A stretch of 64,000 nucleotides of DNA from Trogon surrucura. Its lineage: Eukaryota; Chordata; Aves; Trogoniformes; Trogonidae. Position 1 is the first letter of the stretch. Each line of letters begins with the position of its first letter. The notes under the pieces were generated by a model that did not search any database, had not been told where the DNA came from, and saw only the letters and a list, made by a program, of their open reading frames with translations. The translations under genes and the position numbers were made by a program. Below, one piece after another: positions 49,001 to 59,738 of this stretch. The stretch is taken from the NCBI GenBank assembly GCA_020746105.1, contig CM036618.1:4294501-4358500 (forward strand). Direction: 5' to 3'.

Positions 49001-49674
49001 TCACACTACTGGAAAAAAAAAAATCCCAAAAAGCTTATCAGCACAGGATCACCATTAAGCAAGGCAGGACTCATAGCAAGGATGCAGTTCTCCATCTGGG
49101 TTCTCTGATCTGCTGTAGTATGTCATGGTCCAGCTCTGCAATTGGTGACACTTGATACCTAAAGAACTGTAACAGATCCACCCCTTTTTGAGTCCCCATG
49201 AATCTTCTAATTATAATAACTTATTATTATTTGCATTTGTATTTAGTTGGGTTTCCGTGAAACATCATGCTGAAGGATGCAAAGGGAGAAGCCTCACCAC
49301 CCTTTTTCATAGAAAAAGGACGTGGTGGGCATGGAGCAAAGTGAAAGGATCAGACACTTTCTCCAGTGTAGCTCTTAAGTGGTAAACTGGTTTTATTCTT
49401 AGACTATACCCTGGCAGATATTCTGAGTCAGCAGCAACTGCAGCCAAATGGCTGTGATGGGTGCTGCCTGGTGACTTCCACATCCTCTTTTTTATCCGGG
49501 TCATTTTGTGGTCAGAAACACAGGGCAGCAATCCAGACCACAAGGATCTCCTTTGTTATTTAACCCTGTATATTACCTTATGGTCACTGCAGTCTGGGAT
49601 GCCGAGGTGTAAATTACTTGTCTGAGGGACTAGCTAAGCACCTCACTTTTCATTGCAGGACACCCAGTTCGTAA
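46002..49674 (+). CDS. AvBD9: Avian beta-defensin 9, secreted antimicrobial peptide (3 coding exons)
   Basis: Coding exons 46002-46059, 48296-48425 and 49659-49674 join to 204 bases (67 aa plus stop), the usual AvBD9 length. The signal peptide is residues 1-19 (starts [13 protein letters not shown]). The mature region has [12 protein letters not shown] and cysteines at 31, 38, 43, 53, 60 and 61 (C-x6-C-x4-C-x9-C-x6-CC). [12 protein letters not shown] and GKLKCCKW are near-identical to chicken. The last exon is 16 bases and ends the protein W-T-P-S-S through a split Trp codon. Introns are 2.2 and 1.2 kb. A TATA box and poly(A) signal are present, with no visible defect. The gene is tail-to-tail with AvBD8. 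In chicken it is expressed widely, in epithelia and other tissues. Confidence 0.96.
47285..47338 (+). mobile_element. CR1 3' end fragment inside AvBD9 intron 1
   Basis: GGGACTAGATGATCTTTGAGG followed by an ATGATTCTGTGACTGTGA tail. Only about 55 bases remain. Confidence 0.75.
48296..48425 (+). CDS. AvBD9: AvBD9 mature-peptide exon
   Basis: A long T-rich tract and TTTTTCAG acceptor end at 48295; the donor GTAAGA follows AAGTG at 48425. All six cysteines lie in this exon. The final TG awaits a G to complete Trp63. Confidence 0.95.
49659..49674 (+). CDS. AvBD9: AvBD9 16-base terminal coding exon
   Basis: The acceptor CATTGCAG ends at 49658. GACACCCAGTTCGTAA completes Trp and adds T-P-S-S-stop; chicken AvBD9 ends WAPSS. 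Confidence 0.9.
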
Positions 49675-49868
49675 AATTGACACATCACTGACCACATAGA
49701 CAAGAGCTCTGGGTATCTGAGACATCTCTTATATTTTGACAACCAATGGATCCCACCCTCCGTGCAAGCCTGAGGAGCTTTTCCATGGTGGTGAAGACCC
49801 TTATGAGAACAAGAAGATCTGAGAAGGAGTTCTTGCAACCCGATAAAGAGTTTTGGAGCTTCAATTCT

Positions 49869-49874
49869 AATAAA
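49869..49874 (+). promoter_or_regulatory. Poly(A) signal of AvBD9
   Basis: AATAAA lies 195 bases after the stop codon. Confidence 0.65.
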
Positions 49875-50061
49875 AACAGGTCACTGTGAAATCACACCGC
49901 TAATATTTTCTTATGTATGTCAGGATGGTTTTGCTATTCTTATTGTCTGTAAAAATCAACCTGTAAATGGAGTTTATTTAACTAAATTAAGTTAATTTAC
50001 ATGCATGTGTCATTGAGTCCTGTTAGATCATCCTGCAGAGTGTGTGACAGCAATTTCCTGG

Positions 50062-50990
50062 AATCATATCATAGATTCATAGAATGGTTTGGGTGGGAAG
50101 GGACTTCAAAGATCATCTCGTTCCAACCCTCTGCCATGGGCAGGGACACCTCCCACTAGACCAGATTGCTCAAAGCCCTGTTCAGCCTGGCCTTGAACAC
50201 TTCCAGGCAGGGGGCTTACACAACTTCTCTGGGCAACATGTGCCAGTGCCTCACCACCCCCATAGTAAAGAATTTCCTGCTAATATTTAGTCTAAATCTA
50301 CTCTGTTTCACCTTGAAACCATTAACCCTTCTCCTACCACTACAACCCCTGGTCAAGGGTCGCTCTCCCTTCTTTCCTGTAGATGCTTTAAGTAGTGGAA
50401 GGCCACTAGAATATCTCCCCAGAGCCTTCTCTTCTCCAGGCTGAACAACCCCAACTCTCTCAACCTGTCCTCATAGGTGAGGGACTCCAGTCCCATAATC
50501 ATCTTCATGGCCTTCTCTGGCTCAGCTCCAACAGGTCCATGTCCTCCTTATGTTGGGTGCCCCAGAGCTGGACAAATGTGGGGTCTCACGGGAGCAGAGT
50601 AGAGGGGCAGAATCACATCTCTTGACCTGCTGGCCTCACTGCGATTGGCTTTCTGGGCTGTGAGCATACATTACTGGTTCATGTTAACTTTTCCATTCAC
50701 CAACACCCCTAAGTCCTTCTCCATAGTGCTACTCTCAATCCACTCACTGACCAGCCAGTATTTGTGCCTTGGATCACTCCAACCCCGGGGCAGGACCTTG
50801 CACTTGGCCTTGCTGAACCTCATGAGGTTTGCACCTACCCATATCTCCAACCTGTCCAGCACCCTCTGGATGACATCTCTTCCCTCAGTGTGTCAACTAT
50901 CCCACACATCTCAGTGTCATTGACAAACTTGCTAAGGGTGCACTCAATCCCACTGTCCAGGTCACCAGCAAACAGGTAAAGCATCACTGG
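50062..50990 (-). mobile_element. CR1 LINE, long diverged copy between AvBD9 and AvBD8
   Basis: The tail (CATAGATTCATAGAATGGTT) is followed by the 3' UTR and C-terminal RT-side sequence (CAACCTGTCCTCATAGG, CTTTCTGGGCTGTGAGC, CACTGTCCAGGTCACCAGC) in antisense. It is old, with many disruptions. Confidence 0.9.
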
Positions 50991-51679
50991 TAACACATTT
51001 GTGTGGCCATGTCTATATTAATAAATCAAAAAACACTAGAGCCCATTCTCTCTACCATCCCAGCCTAGGGCACCAGACTGGGGGTCCGGCAACAGGCTTA
51101 GTCCTCTGCTCTTCTACAGGGCTGCATCTGATAGTTCAACCTGAAGTGATGGGGATGGCAGAGAAACCCCTGGGTGGCAGAAGACCAACTTCTTTAGATC
51201 TTCAGACTGACTCACCACACTGCTCCTACTGCCCCTATTTAGTCTAGACCAGCAACATGTTAATGGAGTTTTATTTCTCTGGATCCTAAACCAGTTGAAT
51301 TATTTATCACTTCACAATGGAGGCTATGAGTTGTACGTCCATCAGTTTGGAGTCTCAGAGCTGACTGTTACAAGGTATGGACACATCTCCTGCTTTCTTT
51401 TCCCATCCCCAACATCCCAGAGTGCTAATGCGAAGGCCAAAAGGACTTGAGGTAAGAGATGACTAAACGTATCCATGCTTTCCATGCCACCAGCTGCTAT
51501 GGATGGTTTTAGGACTGCCACGGGTCCTGAGCATAGTCAGCTTGTGCCAGCTTTCTACTGGGTTAATCACAGTGGGTTTGGAGAAGTTATTCTCGACTAT
51601 CACTGGCCAACCAAATAATAAATAGGGTCAGGCCATATTCCTGTCCACATGTGGGTTTTGTTTATTCTCTTCTTGCATA

Positions 51680-52007
51680 AGAGATTTAGCCTGGAGAAAA
51701 AGAGGCTCAGGGGAGAACTTATTACTATCTACATGATGAAATGGGCTCAAGTCTTGCCAGAGGAGATTTAATTGGATATTATGAAAATTTTCTTCCCCCA
51801 AAAGGTTTGTCAAGCCCTGAAACAGGCTGCCTAGGGAAGTGGTAAAGTCACCATCCCTGGAGGTACCTAAAAACTGTGGAGATGTGGTGCTTAGGGTCAT
51901 GGTTTTGTGGTGGACCTGGCAGTGCTGGGTTAACGGTTGGACTTGATGATCTTAAAGGTCTTTTCCAACCTAAACATATCTCTGATTCTTCGATTTATGT
52001 GATTCTA
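51680..52007 (+). mobile_element. CR1 LINE 3' portion (GGGTTAACGG-type end)
   Basis: It carries TTTAGCCTGGAGAAAAAGAGGCTCAGGGGA, GGCTGCCTAGGGAAGTGG, then GGTTGGACTTGATGATCTTAAAGGTC. It lies just past the AvBD8 poly(A) signal. Confidence 0.85.
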
Positions 52008-52137
52008 AGTTTAGCACAAAGCACATCTCACACTGACCCGAGGTGAGACAAGAGCCAGATTCTCCAGCAAAAAAAAACACACAGAGACAATTCCTCACAT
52101 GTGTAAGGACCAAACACGAGTCTTCTCATGTTTAAAA

Positions 52138-52143
52138 TTTATT
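52138..52143 (-). promoter_or_regulatory. Poly(A) signal of AvBD8
   Basis: AATAAA on the minus strand lies about 460 bases past the stop, implying a long 3' UTR. Confidence 0.5.
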
Positions 52144-52483
52144 GATGCACATAGACTATGAAATGTGAACACCCCAGCTGAGCATTGAACATGTCCTGGA
52201 CACTTTGTCTTCTAGCATTATTCACAATATTAATAACTCTAATAGGAAAAGGAAATAACTAGTATCTCCTCCCAAGGCCAAAGGAAGAACCTGTTCTGTA
52301 TCCTCTCGTGGGGACAGTCTTCTGTGGGTTGGTGGCTACAATATATTTTCAACAGAAAAACATTTCAGGAAAAATGAGAAATATTGATCTTTTCTGGGTG
52401 GTTCAAGAATTGCTTTGGAGAAGATTCAGTTGTTTATGGAGGCATTTGTTTTCTTGCTGTCATTGCTCATGTTTTGATGCATG

Positions 52484-52498
52484 CGTGTGTGTGTGTGT
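52484..52498 (+). repeat. Short GT microsatellite
   Basis: GTGTGTGTGTGTGT in the AvBD8 3' UTR region (antisense CA repeat in the transcript). Confidence 0.8.
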
Positions 52499-52601
52499 TA
52501 AATGCACATTTTCAACTCAGAATTCCAGATTTTCCAAAGGGATCGTGCATCTATTAAATTGCCAAAAGCTCCTCTTAGCCCATCTGAGATGCCAATGATC
52601 A

Positions 52602-52610
52602 CTAGTCATA
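52602..52610 (-). CDS. AvBD8: AvBD8 nine-base terminal coding exon
   Basis: After a T-rich tract and a TTTCAG acceptor (AG at 52612-52611 on the minus strand) comes TATGACTAG, encoding Y-D-stop. Phase 0 fits the upstream donor and the product ends RTVYD, as in chicken. Confidence 0.8.
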   Translation of the reverse strand, partial: YD

Positions 52611-54543
52611 CTGAAAAAAAAAAAAAGGAAAGAAACTTTCAGATGTTGCACTTATAACCAGGAAAGATTTGAATAAAAAGCACAGAAGGGATTGAATGAG
52701 CACCAAGAGATGATATTCCTGGAGAACTCATCAGTGCTTAGTAGGATATTCACAGTCCTCTTGCTGCTGAATTTCAATCGTAAATTGTCTTTCTATTTTA
52801 TTTAATAAGGAATTGCCCAATCTCTGTACCTGAAGTTCCCTACTCATCTTGAAATCTCTGGTACAGGGAGGAATTTCTGCTGCTCATGCTTCGATTTCAA
52901 CATTTCTGTTATGAATATTGAACAAAGTTCAAATAAGAGTCTTCAAAAATAAATCTAGCTGCAGCATCTTACAGCAAAAAGAAACAGAAACTGAAATATT
53001 AGAATCAATGTAAGCAGAGTGACAATTTTCATGGATATTTGTTTCTGCAGTTTCATACTGGAGTAGAGATACAGGCTGAACTTCAGGATTCCAGTAAGGA
53101 ATTCAAGGAGAATATATGATTTAATATATTAATTCCATCTAAACACAGACAATTATAGAACTGGAGAAAACATCTAGTAGAACAACCTGATTTTTGTGTT
53201 GCTCTTCTGACTATGAGACCTGTCAGACTTCACATTGTGGAACATGAAGGTTTTCTACGAACCTGACCCAAACGTCCCAGGTCTCCAGACAGTGTGCCCA
53301 TTGAGAGTGTGTTCTTTGAAGCCAGCATCCCTCATCATGAGTTTGAGCATCAGAAAAAAAAGAGTTCATTTCTTTATCTCTGTCAAAGAGATTTGACTGT
53401 AATCTCCCTCATGAGGCACTCAAGCTACATCATTAATGGTACAGAGGGAACTAGTGAGGAAATCTTTAGGAAATCCTGTTTCTGGGTGTGTGGAGTCTCT
53501 TCTCCCTTGCCAGCGTACTCGAGAGGAGTTTTGCATCTAAAGGTCCTACTGCGTGTGTGGAAGTGAATAATAAACCCATCGCCCCAAGAAACACCTGATC
53601 TTCATCAAACCTGTAACTCACCACAGTCCGACAGCAAGGGACACCTTGCTGGCAGTGTCCAAAAGACCTTGTTTTGGGAAAAGGACAGGGGTCGGTGGAA
53701 CAGGTACCCCCAGCCTGTTTGCATTGCACATCGTTGCTAGGTGCGCGCATGAAACCTGCATCAAAGAAAAATAACAAAAAACAACAACAAAAAAAACCCC
53801 AAAACAACAGAGAAAAACCCAGAGTCTTGATTTTCCTTCCCAAAGAAGACTCAGAACAATTTAGGGTTAGCTGCAAACCTGACTGGGCAGAAGAACAACC
53901 TCATGGCAGTGGCTAAAACCTGGTGGAACCAGTCCATCATCAACACCTTGCAGCTCTTACACCATAACAAGGCTCTGTGTGGCTACCACCTTGAATAGAC
54001 GGATGAAGAATTTGAGCTTGTTGGAGCTGCTGCAGCCAAGCTAATTAATCTGTACAGTTAAGGCAAAATTAAGCCCAAAGTAGACTTTGTATGGCCTTCT
54101 GATGCCATGAGACAGAGGTAAGAGAAGAGGAATGTTGGAAGAGTCATCCCGGTTCCTGAACCACCCGAGGACAAATCCAAAAATGAGGAGAACTAAGGAG
54201 AAAAGGTGTGTGTAGATTGTGAATTTGTGGTTTATCTCCCTATAGAGTTGACAGAAAAGTCTAATCTGCTTGCAGGCTGCCCCAGTCCTTACCATTAAAT
54301 TCCCTTATATTACAAAGCTGGAAGGCTCAGTGCATCCAATGCACCCATCTGGCATCTGCTCACTCCTCAAGTGTGCCCAACACACTGGCCTGGGACAAAA
54401 GAAACTAAACCTCTTTTTTTTTCCATTTCCATTTCTATTTCAGCTTCTCCGAGCTCACAATCTTCCCTCTTTATGTAACTCTTACCTGAAGTGCCTTGGA
54501 GCACAATCAGGAGAAGAGCAAAGAAAAGGGAAAAGATCTTCAT
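52602..54543 (-). CDS. AvBD8: Avian beta-defensin 8, secreted antimicrobial peptide (3 coding exons)
   Basis: Coding exons on the minus strand are 54486-54543, 53622-53755 and 52602-52610, joining to 201 bases (66 aa plus stop), the length I recall for chicken AvBD8. The signal peptide starts MKIFSLFFALLL. The mature part begins GFMRAPSNDVQC, with cysteines at 31, 38, 43, 54, 60 and 61 (C-x6-C-x4-C-x10-C-x5-CC, a shifted fourth cysteine). FGHCQQGVPCCRTV matches chicken closely, and the 9-base last exon adds Y-D-stop, as in chicken. Unlike its neighbours the signal exon is preceded by a strong acceptor (54574), so a separate 5' leader exon is likely. The gene looks intact. Confidence 0.94.
53622..53755 (-). 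CDS. AvBD8: AvBD8 mature-peptide exon
   Basis: The acceptor TTTGATGCAG ends at 53756 and the donor GTGAGT starts at 53621. The 134 bases encode FMRAPSND... to CCRTV and end in phase 0, unlike AvBD9 and AvBD10, which end in phase 2. Confidence 0.93.
54486..54543 (-). CDS. AvBD8: AvBD8 signal-peptide exon
   Basis: ATG at 54543-54541, donor CAG|GTAAGAG at 54486/54485; 58 coding bases, phase 1. The acceptor TTTTTTTCTTAACAG ends at 54574, leaving 30 bases of 5' UTR in this exon. Confidence 0.94.
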
Positions 54544-54767
54544 GTCTGAAATCAGTGTCACAAAATGCAATGGCTGTTAAGAAAAAAACAGAGGTCATGC
54601 ATTTGTCCTGTTTTGTCATTCAAACACTATGTATGACACATAAGCTGCCTTTTGTTAATAAAAATTGTCATTTATCCAAATAAATGTCCTAGAATAAACC
54701 TATTGAAATACCACTTTCAGAAGAACGATATGTCTGAAGGTGCATTGCATGAAATCAAGAAAATGTT

Positions 54768-54808
54768 CATGCCTATAAAATGCCTATAAATGTTTATGCC
54801 TATAAAAT
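54768..54808 (+). repeat. Triplicated TGCCTATAAA motif
   Basis: TGCCTATAAAATGCCTATAA and a third TGCCTATAAA occur within 41 bases, upstream of AvBD8 but TATA-like only on the opposite strand. Probably a small tandem duplication rather than a promoter. Confidence 0.7.
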
Positions 54809-54974
54809 TTCAAAGAATGAGATGAACATTGTGAATTTCTTTCTATCACCTGCGAAGATAGCCTATACTAGCTCCAGTGAAGACTCCTGTATTTGAATGC
54901 CAAATGCTTTAAAATAAACAGATTTATTTTCTCCAAATTTTACCCACAACTTTTCATATAAGAAAGTTTTCCTT

Positions 54975-54993
54975 AGATCCCTTTTATAACTTT
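54975..54993 (-). promoter_or_regulatory. Candidate TATA box and leader region of AvBD8
   Basis: On the minus strand TATAAAGTTATAAAAGGG lies about 440 bases upstream of the ATG. A possible leader donor (GTTGTGG|GTAAAA) follows within about 40 bases. This would supply the 5' exon demanded by the acceptor before the signal exon. It is inferred from position only. Confidence 0.4.
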
Positions 54994-55077
54994 ATAACTG
55001 CATTATAGATTATGCAGATACATGCATAAAATCACCAGTATTTCCATTTAGAGTTATTTCCATTTTTATCTGAGTAA

Positions 55078-55150
55078 CCGTACCGGGTCTGGCTGGGACA
55101 GAGCTAACTTTTTTCATGGCAATATGTATGTTGCGGTACTTCATGTTTGT
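55078..55150 (+). mobile_element. Fragment of an avian ERVL-type LTR (fossil)
   Basis: GGGTCTGGCTGGGACAGAGC followed by TAACTTTTTTCAT resembles the 5' end of LTRs common in bird genomes. Only a short piece is recognisable; no internal viral part is seen. Old and incomplete. Confidence 0.45.
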
Positions 55151-55799
55151 AGAAAGTTTATTTAACTATCACATATTTGTGTTTATTTGGTTAATTTAAC
55201 TATATTATGTTTATTTAACTACGATTTGCTTCAGATATATATAGATAATGAATTAGGCCTTTCCAATTTCTCTGGGTAACAAACATTCAGGAACTTTAAT
55301 TATTCAAATAATAATAATTTTGTTTTTGTAGCTTACAAACCAGTAATAATTCCTTGAAAACTTCTTTACTGAAGAAACTGAGGAGCCATCTACCTCTATA
55401 ACGCATGTGAGCTGAAAACCTCAAAGTATCTCTCCACCATCTTTTCTTGCAGATTCCAATTAACTTTTCAAAATAATGCAAATTGCCACAATCATTCAGA
55501 ATCACTATTACTGAGCATAATAATCAGGCAAATGGATTACTGAAACACCAAACATTATGCATTTCAATTGTCTATGAAAATTTAACTAGGTTTTGAATTT
55601 ATACTTGGAAGGATTAATTTCTTTTGGGAGAATTAAAGAATGTTATAAAAAAATTACATTTTTTTTTCTCCTTTCCTGTTGAAAGTGGTGTGGAAATTAT
55701 ACCCTCAGCTGACCCTTAGAGGACTTAGGAGAAGGGACAACACAGTCAGTCTGTCCTACCCGGTTCCTCTCAATGAGGAGCTTCACAAAGTGATGTCTT

Positions 55800-56759
55800 G
55801 CCCCAAAACAACTGTATCTATTGGAGTCCTTCAGAGGTCGGTACTGGGGTCAGAGCTGTTCAATATATTCATCAATGACCTGGATGAGGGGTTAGAGAAC
55901 ACTGTCAGCAGATTTGCTGGTGGCACAAAACTGGGAGGAGTGGTTGACACACCAGCAGGCTGTGCTGCCATTCAGAGAGACCTGGACAGGCTGGAGGGCT
56001 GGGCGGGGAGAAAATCTGATGAAGTCCAACAAGGGCAAGTGTAGAGATTTGCACCTGGGAAAGAACAACCCCATGTGCCAGCACAGGTTGGGGACTGCCC
56101 TGCTGGAGAGCAGCGCAGGGGAAAGGGACCTGGGGGTTCTGCTGGGCAGCAGGATGGCCATGAGCCAGCAGTGTGCCCTCGTGGGCAAGAAGGCCAATGG
56201 CATCCTGGGGTGTGTTAGAAGGGGAGTAGCCAGTAGGTCAAGAGAGGTCCTCCTGCCCCTCTGCTCTGCCCTGGTGAGGCCCCATCTGGAATCTTGTGTC
56301 CAGTTCTGGGCCCCTCAGCTCAAGAGAGACAGGGAACTGCTGGAGAGAGTCCAGCGCAGCCACAGGGATGATGGAGGGAGTGGAGCATCTCCCTGGTGAG
56401 GAAAGGCTGAAGGAGCTGGGTCTCTTTAGCTTGGAGAAGAGGAGGCTGAGGGGTGACCTCATAAATGTTTATAAATATGTCAAGGGGGAGTGTCAGGAGG
56501 ATGGAGCCAGGCTCTTCTCAGGGATGTCCAATGACAGGACAAGGGGCAATGGGTGCAAGCTGGAACATAGGAGGTTCCACAAAAACATTAGAAAAAACTT
56601 TTTCACTGTGAGGGTGGCAGAGCCCTGGCACAGGCTGCCCAGGGAGGTTGTGGAGTCTCCTTCTCTGGAGACGTTCAAAAACCACCTGAACATGTTCCTG
56701 TGTGACCTACTGTAGGTGATCCTGCTCTGGCAGGGGGTTAGACATTCTGTGATTCTGTG
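55800..56759 (+). mobile_element. CR1 LINE, 5'-truncated, same subfamily as 39264-40352
   Basis: It contains [17 protein letters not shown] and FAGGTKLGG, where the catalytic FADD has become FAGG. The C-terminal part reads [14 protein letters not shown]. It ends GTTAGACATTCTGTGATTCTGTGA. The RT box change shows it could not encode an active enzyme. The 5' limit is uncertain. Confidence 0.92.
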
Positions 56760-56784
56760 AAATCGTTTTCATCATCATAGATTC

Positions 56785-56894
56785 ATCATCATAGAATGGC
56801 CTAGGCTGGAAGGTACCTTAGATGTCATTTAAATCCAACTTCCCTGTCATGGACAGGGACGTCTCTCAAATACTAGATCAGGCAACACATGGGC
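56785..56894 (-). mobile_element. 5'-truncated copy of the tRNA/CR1 SINE or of its parent CR1
   Basis: It shares the tail and the junction CCCATGTGTTGCCTGATCTAG with the element at 27869-28054, but stops where the tRNA head would start. It lies just after the 3' end of the CR1 at 55800-56759. Confidence 0.6.
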
Positions 56895-57054
56895 GGTGCA
56901 ATCACAGAGAAGAATACGCTTATGTGTGCACCAAGAATATTTTCATTTTCATTTTCACATTTACCACATCTGTATTCTTCTTGTTGCAGAGATAATAACT
57001 ATTGTTTGAATAACTAAAGTTTCAGGGTGGCACTCACTTCCACGCACGCACTTG

Positions 57055-57606
57055 TTAGGTGGCCAGAGGAAGCAATCATTACACAGGTCAGACCACACCT
57101 CGAATCCTGTGTTCAGTTTTGGGCCCATGACTACAAAAACAGTACTGAGGTGCTGGAGTGTGTCCGGAGAAGGGCAATGAAACTGGGGAAGGGTCTGGAG
57201 AACAAGTCTGATGAGGAGCAGCTGAGGGACCTGGGGTTGTTCAGCCTGGAGAAAAAGAGACTGCAGGTAGACCTTGTTCTCTACAACCACCTGAAAGGAG
57301 GTTGCAGTGTGGGTTGGTCTCTTCTCCCAAGTAAAAAGTGATAGGAACAAGAGAAAAAGGTCTCAGGTTGCTCCAGGTGAAGTTTAGATTGGATATTGGG
57401 AAAAATTTCTTGCCCCAAAGGGTTATTGAACACTGGCACAGGCTGACCAGGGCAGTAATCGAGTTTCCATCCCTGGAGGTGTTTAAAAGCTGTGGTGCTC
57501 AGACACGTGGGTTAGTGGTGAACCTGACATTTCTGGGTTAACAGCTGGAGTTGATGATCTTAAAGGTCTTTCCGAACTTAAACAAATCTGATTGTATGAT
57601 TCTGTA
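57055..57606 (+). mobile_element. CR1 LINE 3' portion of a different subfamily
   Basis: [31 protein letters not shown] is CR1-like. Its end, GGGTTAACAGCTGGAGTTGATGATCTTAAAGGTC, groups it with the copy at 51680-52007 rather than with the 55.8 kb copy. Confidence 0.88.
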
Positions 57607-58969
57607 AAATAAGTTTTGGTCAAATATGTGGCCCAAGAGGATTTAGACCAGGGAGACTGATAGTAGCACTGGTGCCTCTGAGAGCCTGAAGACACTCAGG
57701 TGAGCTGAGAAAAAGATTTGTTTTGATTGTCGTACTACCAGGAGTCTAGAAAAAACAAACAAACAGCAATCAAAAGAGCATCGTCTGCTCAGGCCACCTG
57801 CCTCCCAGAAGAGGGCAATGAAGAGCTGATACTGAAATTGCTCCCCAGCAGCCTCCTTCAGTCAAGAGTGTAAATTCCTCTGACAGAAAGTTTTTATGGA
57901 TTTTTCTCCCTAATTATACTGATGTCTTCTGATTCCCAGATTTGACATGGTGGTGGATTATGTTGTCTGACAACCTCACTTCAAAACCCCCAGAGCCTGG
58001 TAACCTTGTACTGGACAATCCTTGTACTGAAAATCCTGTCAAACCTAACAGGTAACAGAGGCAGGTCTGGGAGGCAAGGAGTGGGGGATTTCCTTTGCCT
58101 TGGCCAACGATGAGTGCCTAGGGAGGTAGGACACACTTGGTTCCCTTAGAAATCGTCAGTCCCAGTGTCACAGGAGTCCAAAATCCCGTTAAGCCCAAAT
58201 GATATGAAAGGAAAAATCCGAACAGATGCTTTAACTGCCCAGAAAGAGACAACTATTTTAAATCCCATTCCTGCAGAACTTGACTGATGGAATATGTACA
58301 TGTACTTTACAGCAGGCAGGAGCATTTATTTCTATTGTTTGGGTCTTTTTTTTCTTTCTTTCTTTAAAAAACAGGCTTAATCAAATGCTGAAACAAAAAG
58401 ATGCAGAAATAAACGTTGTGAACATTAAATTCATAACTGTGTTCCCAGAGGCATAGAGCTCTGAACTGAGCTTTTAGGGTCTGACAATTGATTACCCCTT
58501 CAAAAGGACCTTGAAATAGAGAAAAAATGATTCTTTCCTCCCATTTCCCACTTTGTGCCTGTGTCACCTGCCTAAAGTTGTACAAAACCAAATCAAAGCT
58601 CAGATATAAATCAAGACTGGGGTAAGACCTTCAACTAATGAGGTGTATCTGTCATTACACTTGATGGTAAACTTGCTTTAAATTTCTTAAATACAGTAGT
58701 TAAGTTATCTGTTATTTTAATTACAGTGTGTCATTATTGACACTAAATACTGTTTTGGTCACTCAAGCTCACAAAAGAGATACATTTCCCTAACCTGTTT
58801 CTTGGCAATTAAACACATGTAATAATAAATATCGCATTTCAATTAATGTGTTATACTGAAAGCATTTTGACAGCTGAATGTCTTATTCAGTTTCTTTTCT
58901 CCCTAGTACTGCAAAAGGATACTATGCGGAGCCCTAAAAGTTATGTTCTTTTATACAGAGGATATAGTC
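57607..58969. other. Unassigned AT-rich sequence
   Basis: No gene or repeat recognised. Confidence 0.55.
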
Positions 58970-59018
58970 TGGACTCGGAGGTCTTTTCCAGCATCAACAA
59001 TTCTGTGATTCTGTGACA
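58970..59018 (+). mobile_element. CR1 3' end scrap
   Basis: GACTCGGAGGTCTTTTCCAGC, AACAATTCTGTGATTCTGTGA. Confidence 0.65.
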
Positions 59019-59686
59019 TACCTATTTATATATTTGTATGCCTGTGTGTATGTGTTTGCATTCCTAATATATAAATATTCTAAGAGAAATGAAGGCTGAT
59101 TTTTTTAAATTGCTTTATATTTCATCTTAGTTGAAGAACATGGGTATAGAAAAGAATGATCCAGATGTTCTGATCTGTGTTTTACTCGAAAATAGCAAGG
59201 ATATTAATTTAAGTAATTGTTTATTTAAAGTTACACATGCTCTACAAAGACGGCACTTCTTACTCTCCTGTTTCTCTACAGTCTTCCTAGCAAATCCACA
59301 CTAACATATACATATTTATATACAAAATGTTGTTAGTGCAAACATGTAAAAGGACTCTTCTAAATCCCAGATGGCTTTTTGTTGCTCACCATGCCACAGA
59401 CTCCTGTCCTCCGTGACTATCTGGATCTCAGATCTTTTGATTACACATAAGAAATTGCCACCTGAGATGCCTTTGTGTCCCACCTGGCCTCTCCAGCTGC
59501 TCCAGCAAGGCTTGATCTCCTCTCTCCTGACCACTGTCCACCAGCCCGTGGAGATCTCAGACCATCCAGAGCACCACAAAGTGCTCTAGAAACAGAAACT
59601 GGATTAAACCATTGGTGTCTATCTATCTCTTCTGTCATACTGCAACTTACCTCTGATGATGGGATGTCCCCAGCCAACTTGAAACC

Positions 59687-59738
59687 GTAAGAATCCTTCA
59701 CCTCCTATCTGCCATCCTCTTCTTCCAGTGTCCTCTGT
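59687..59738 (+). pseudogene. Decayed AvBD7/AvBD6/AvBD9-type signal-peptide exon
   Basis: The frame reads (V)RILHLLSAILFFQCP. GTA stands where the other genes have ATG, and the end lacks a splice donor. The start R-I-L and the run A-I-L-F-F-Q closely follow the AvBD9 exon ([13 protein letters not shown]), with about two codons missing before Q. It lies 5 kb beyond AvBD8, where AvBD7 and AvBD6 stand in chicken. I infer a dead member of that group. No mature exon was found in the following 500 bases, which run into a CR1. Confidence 0.5.
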
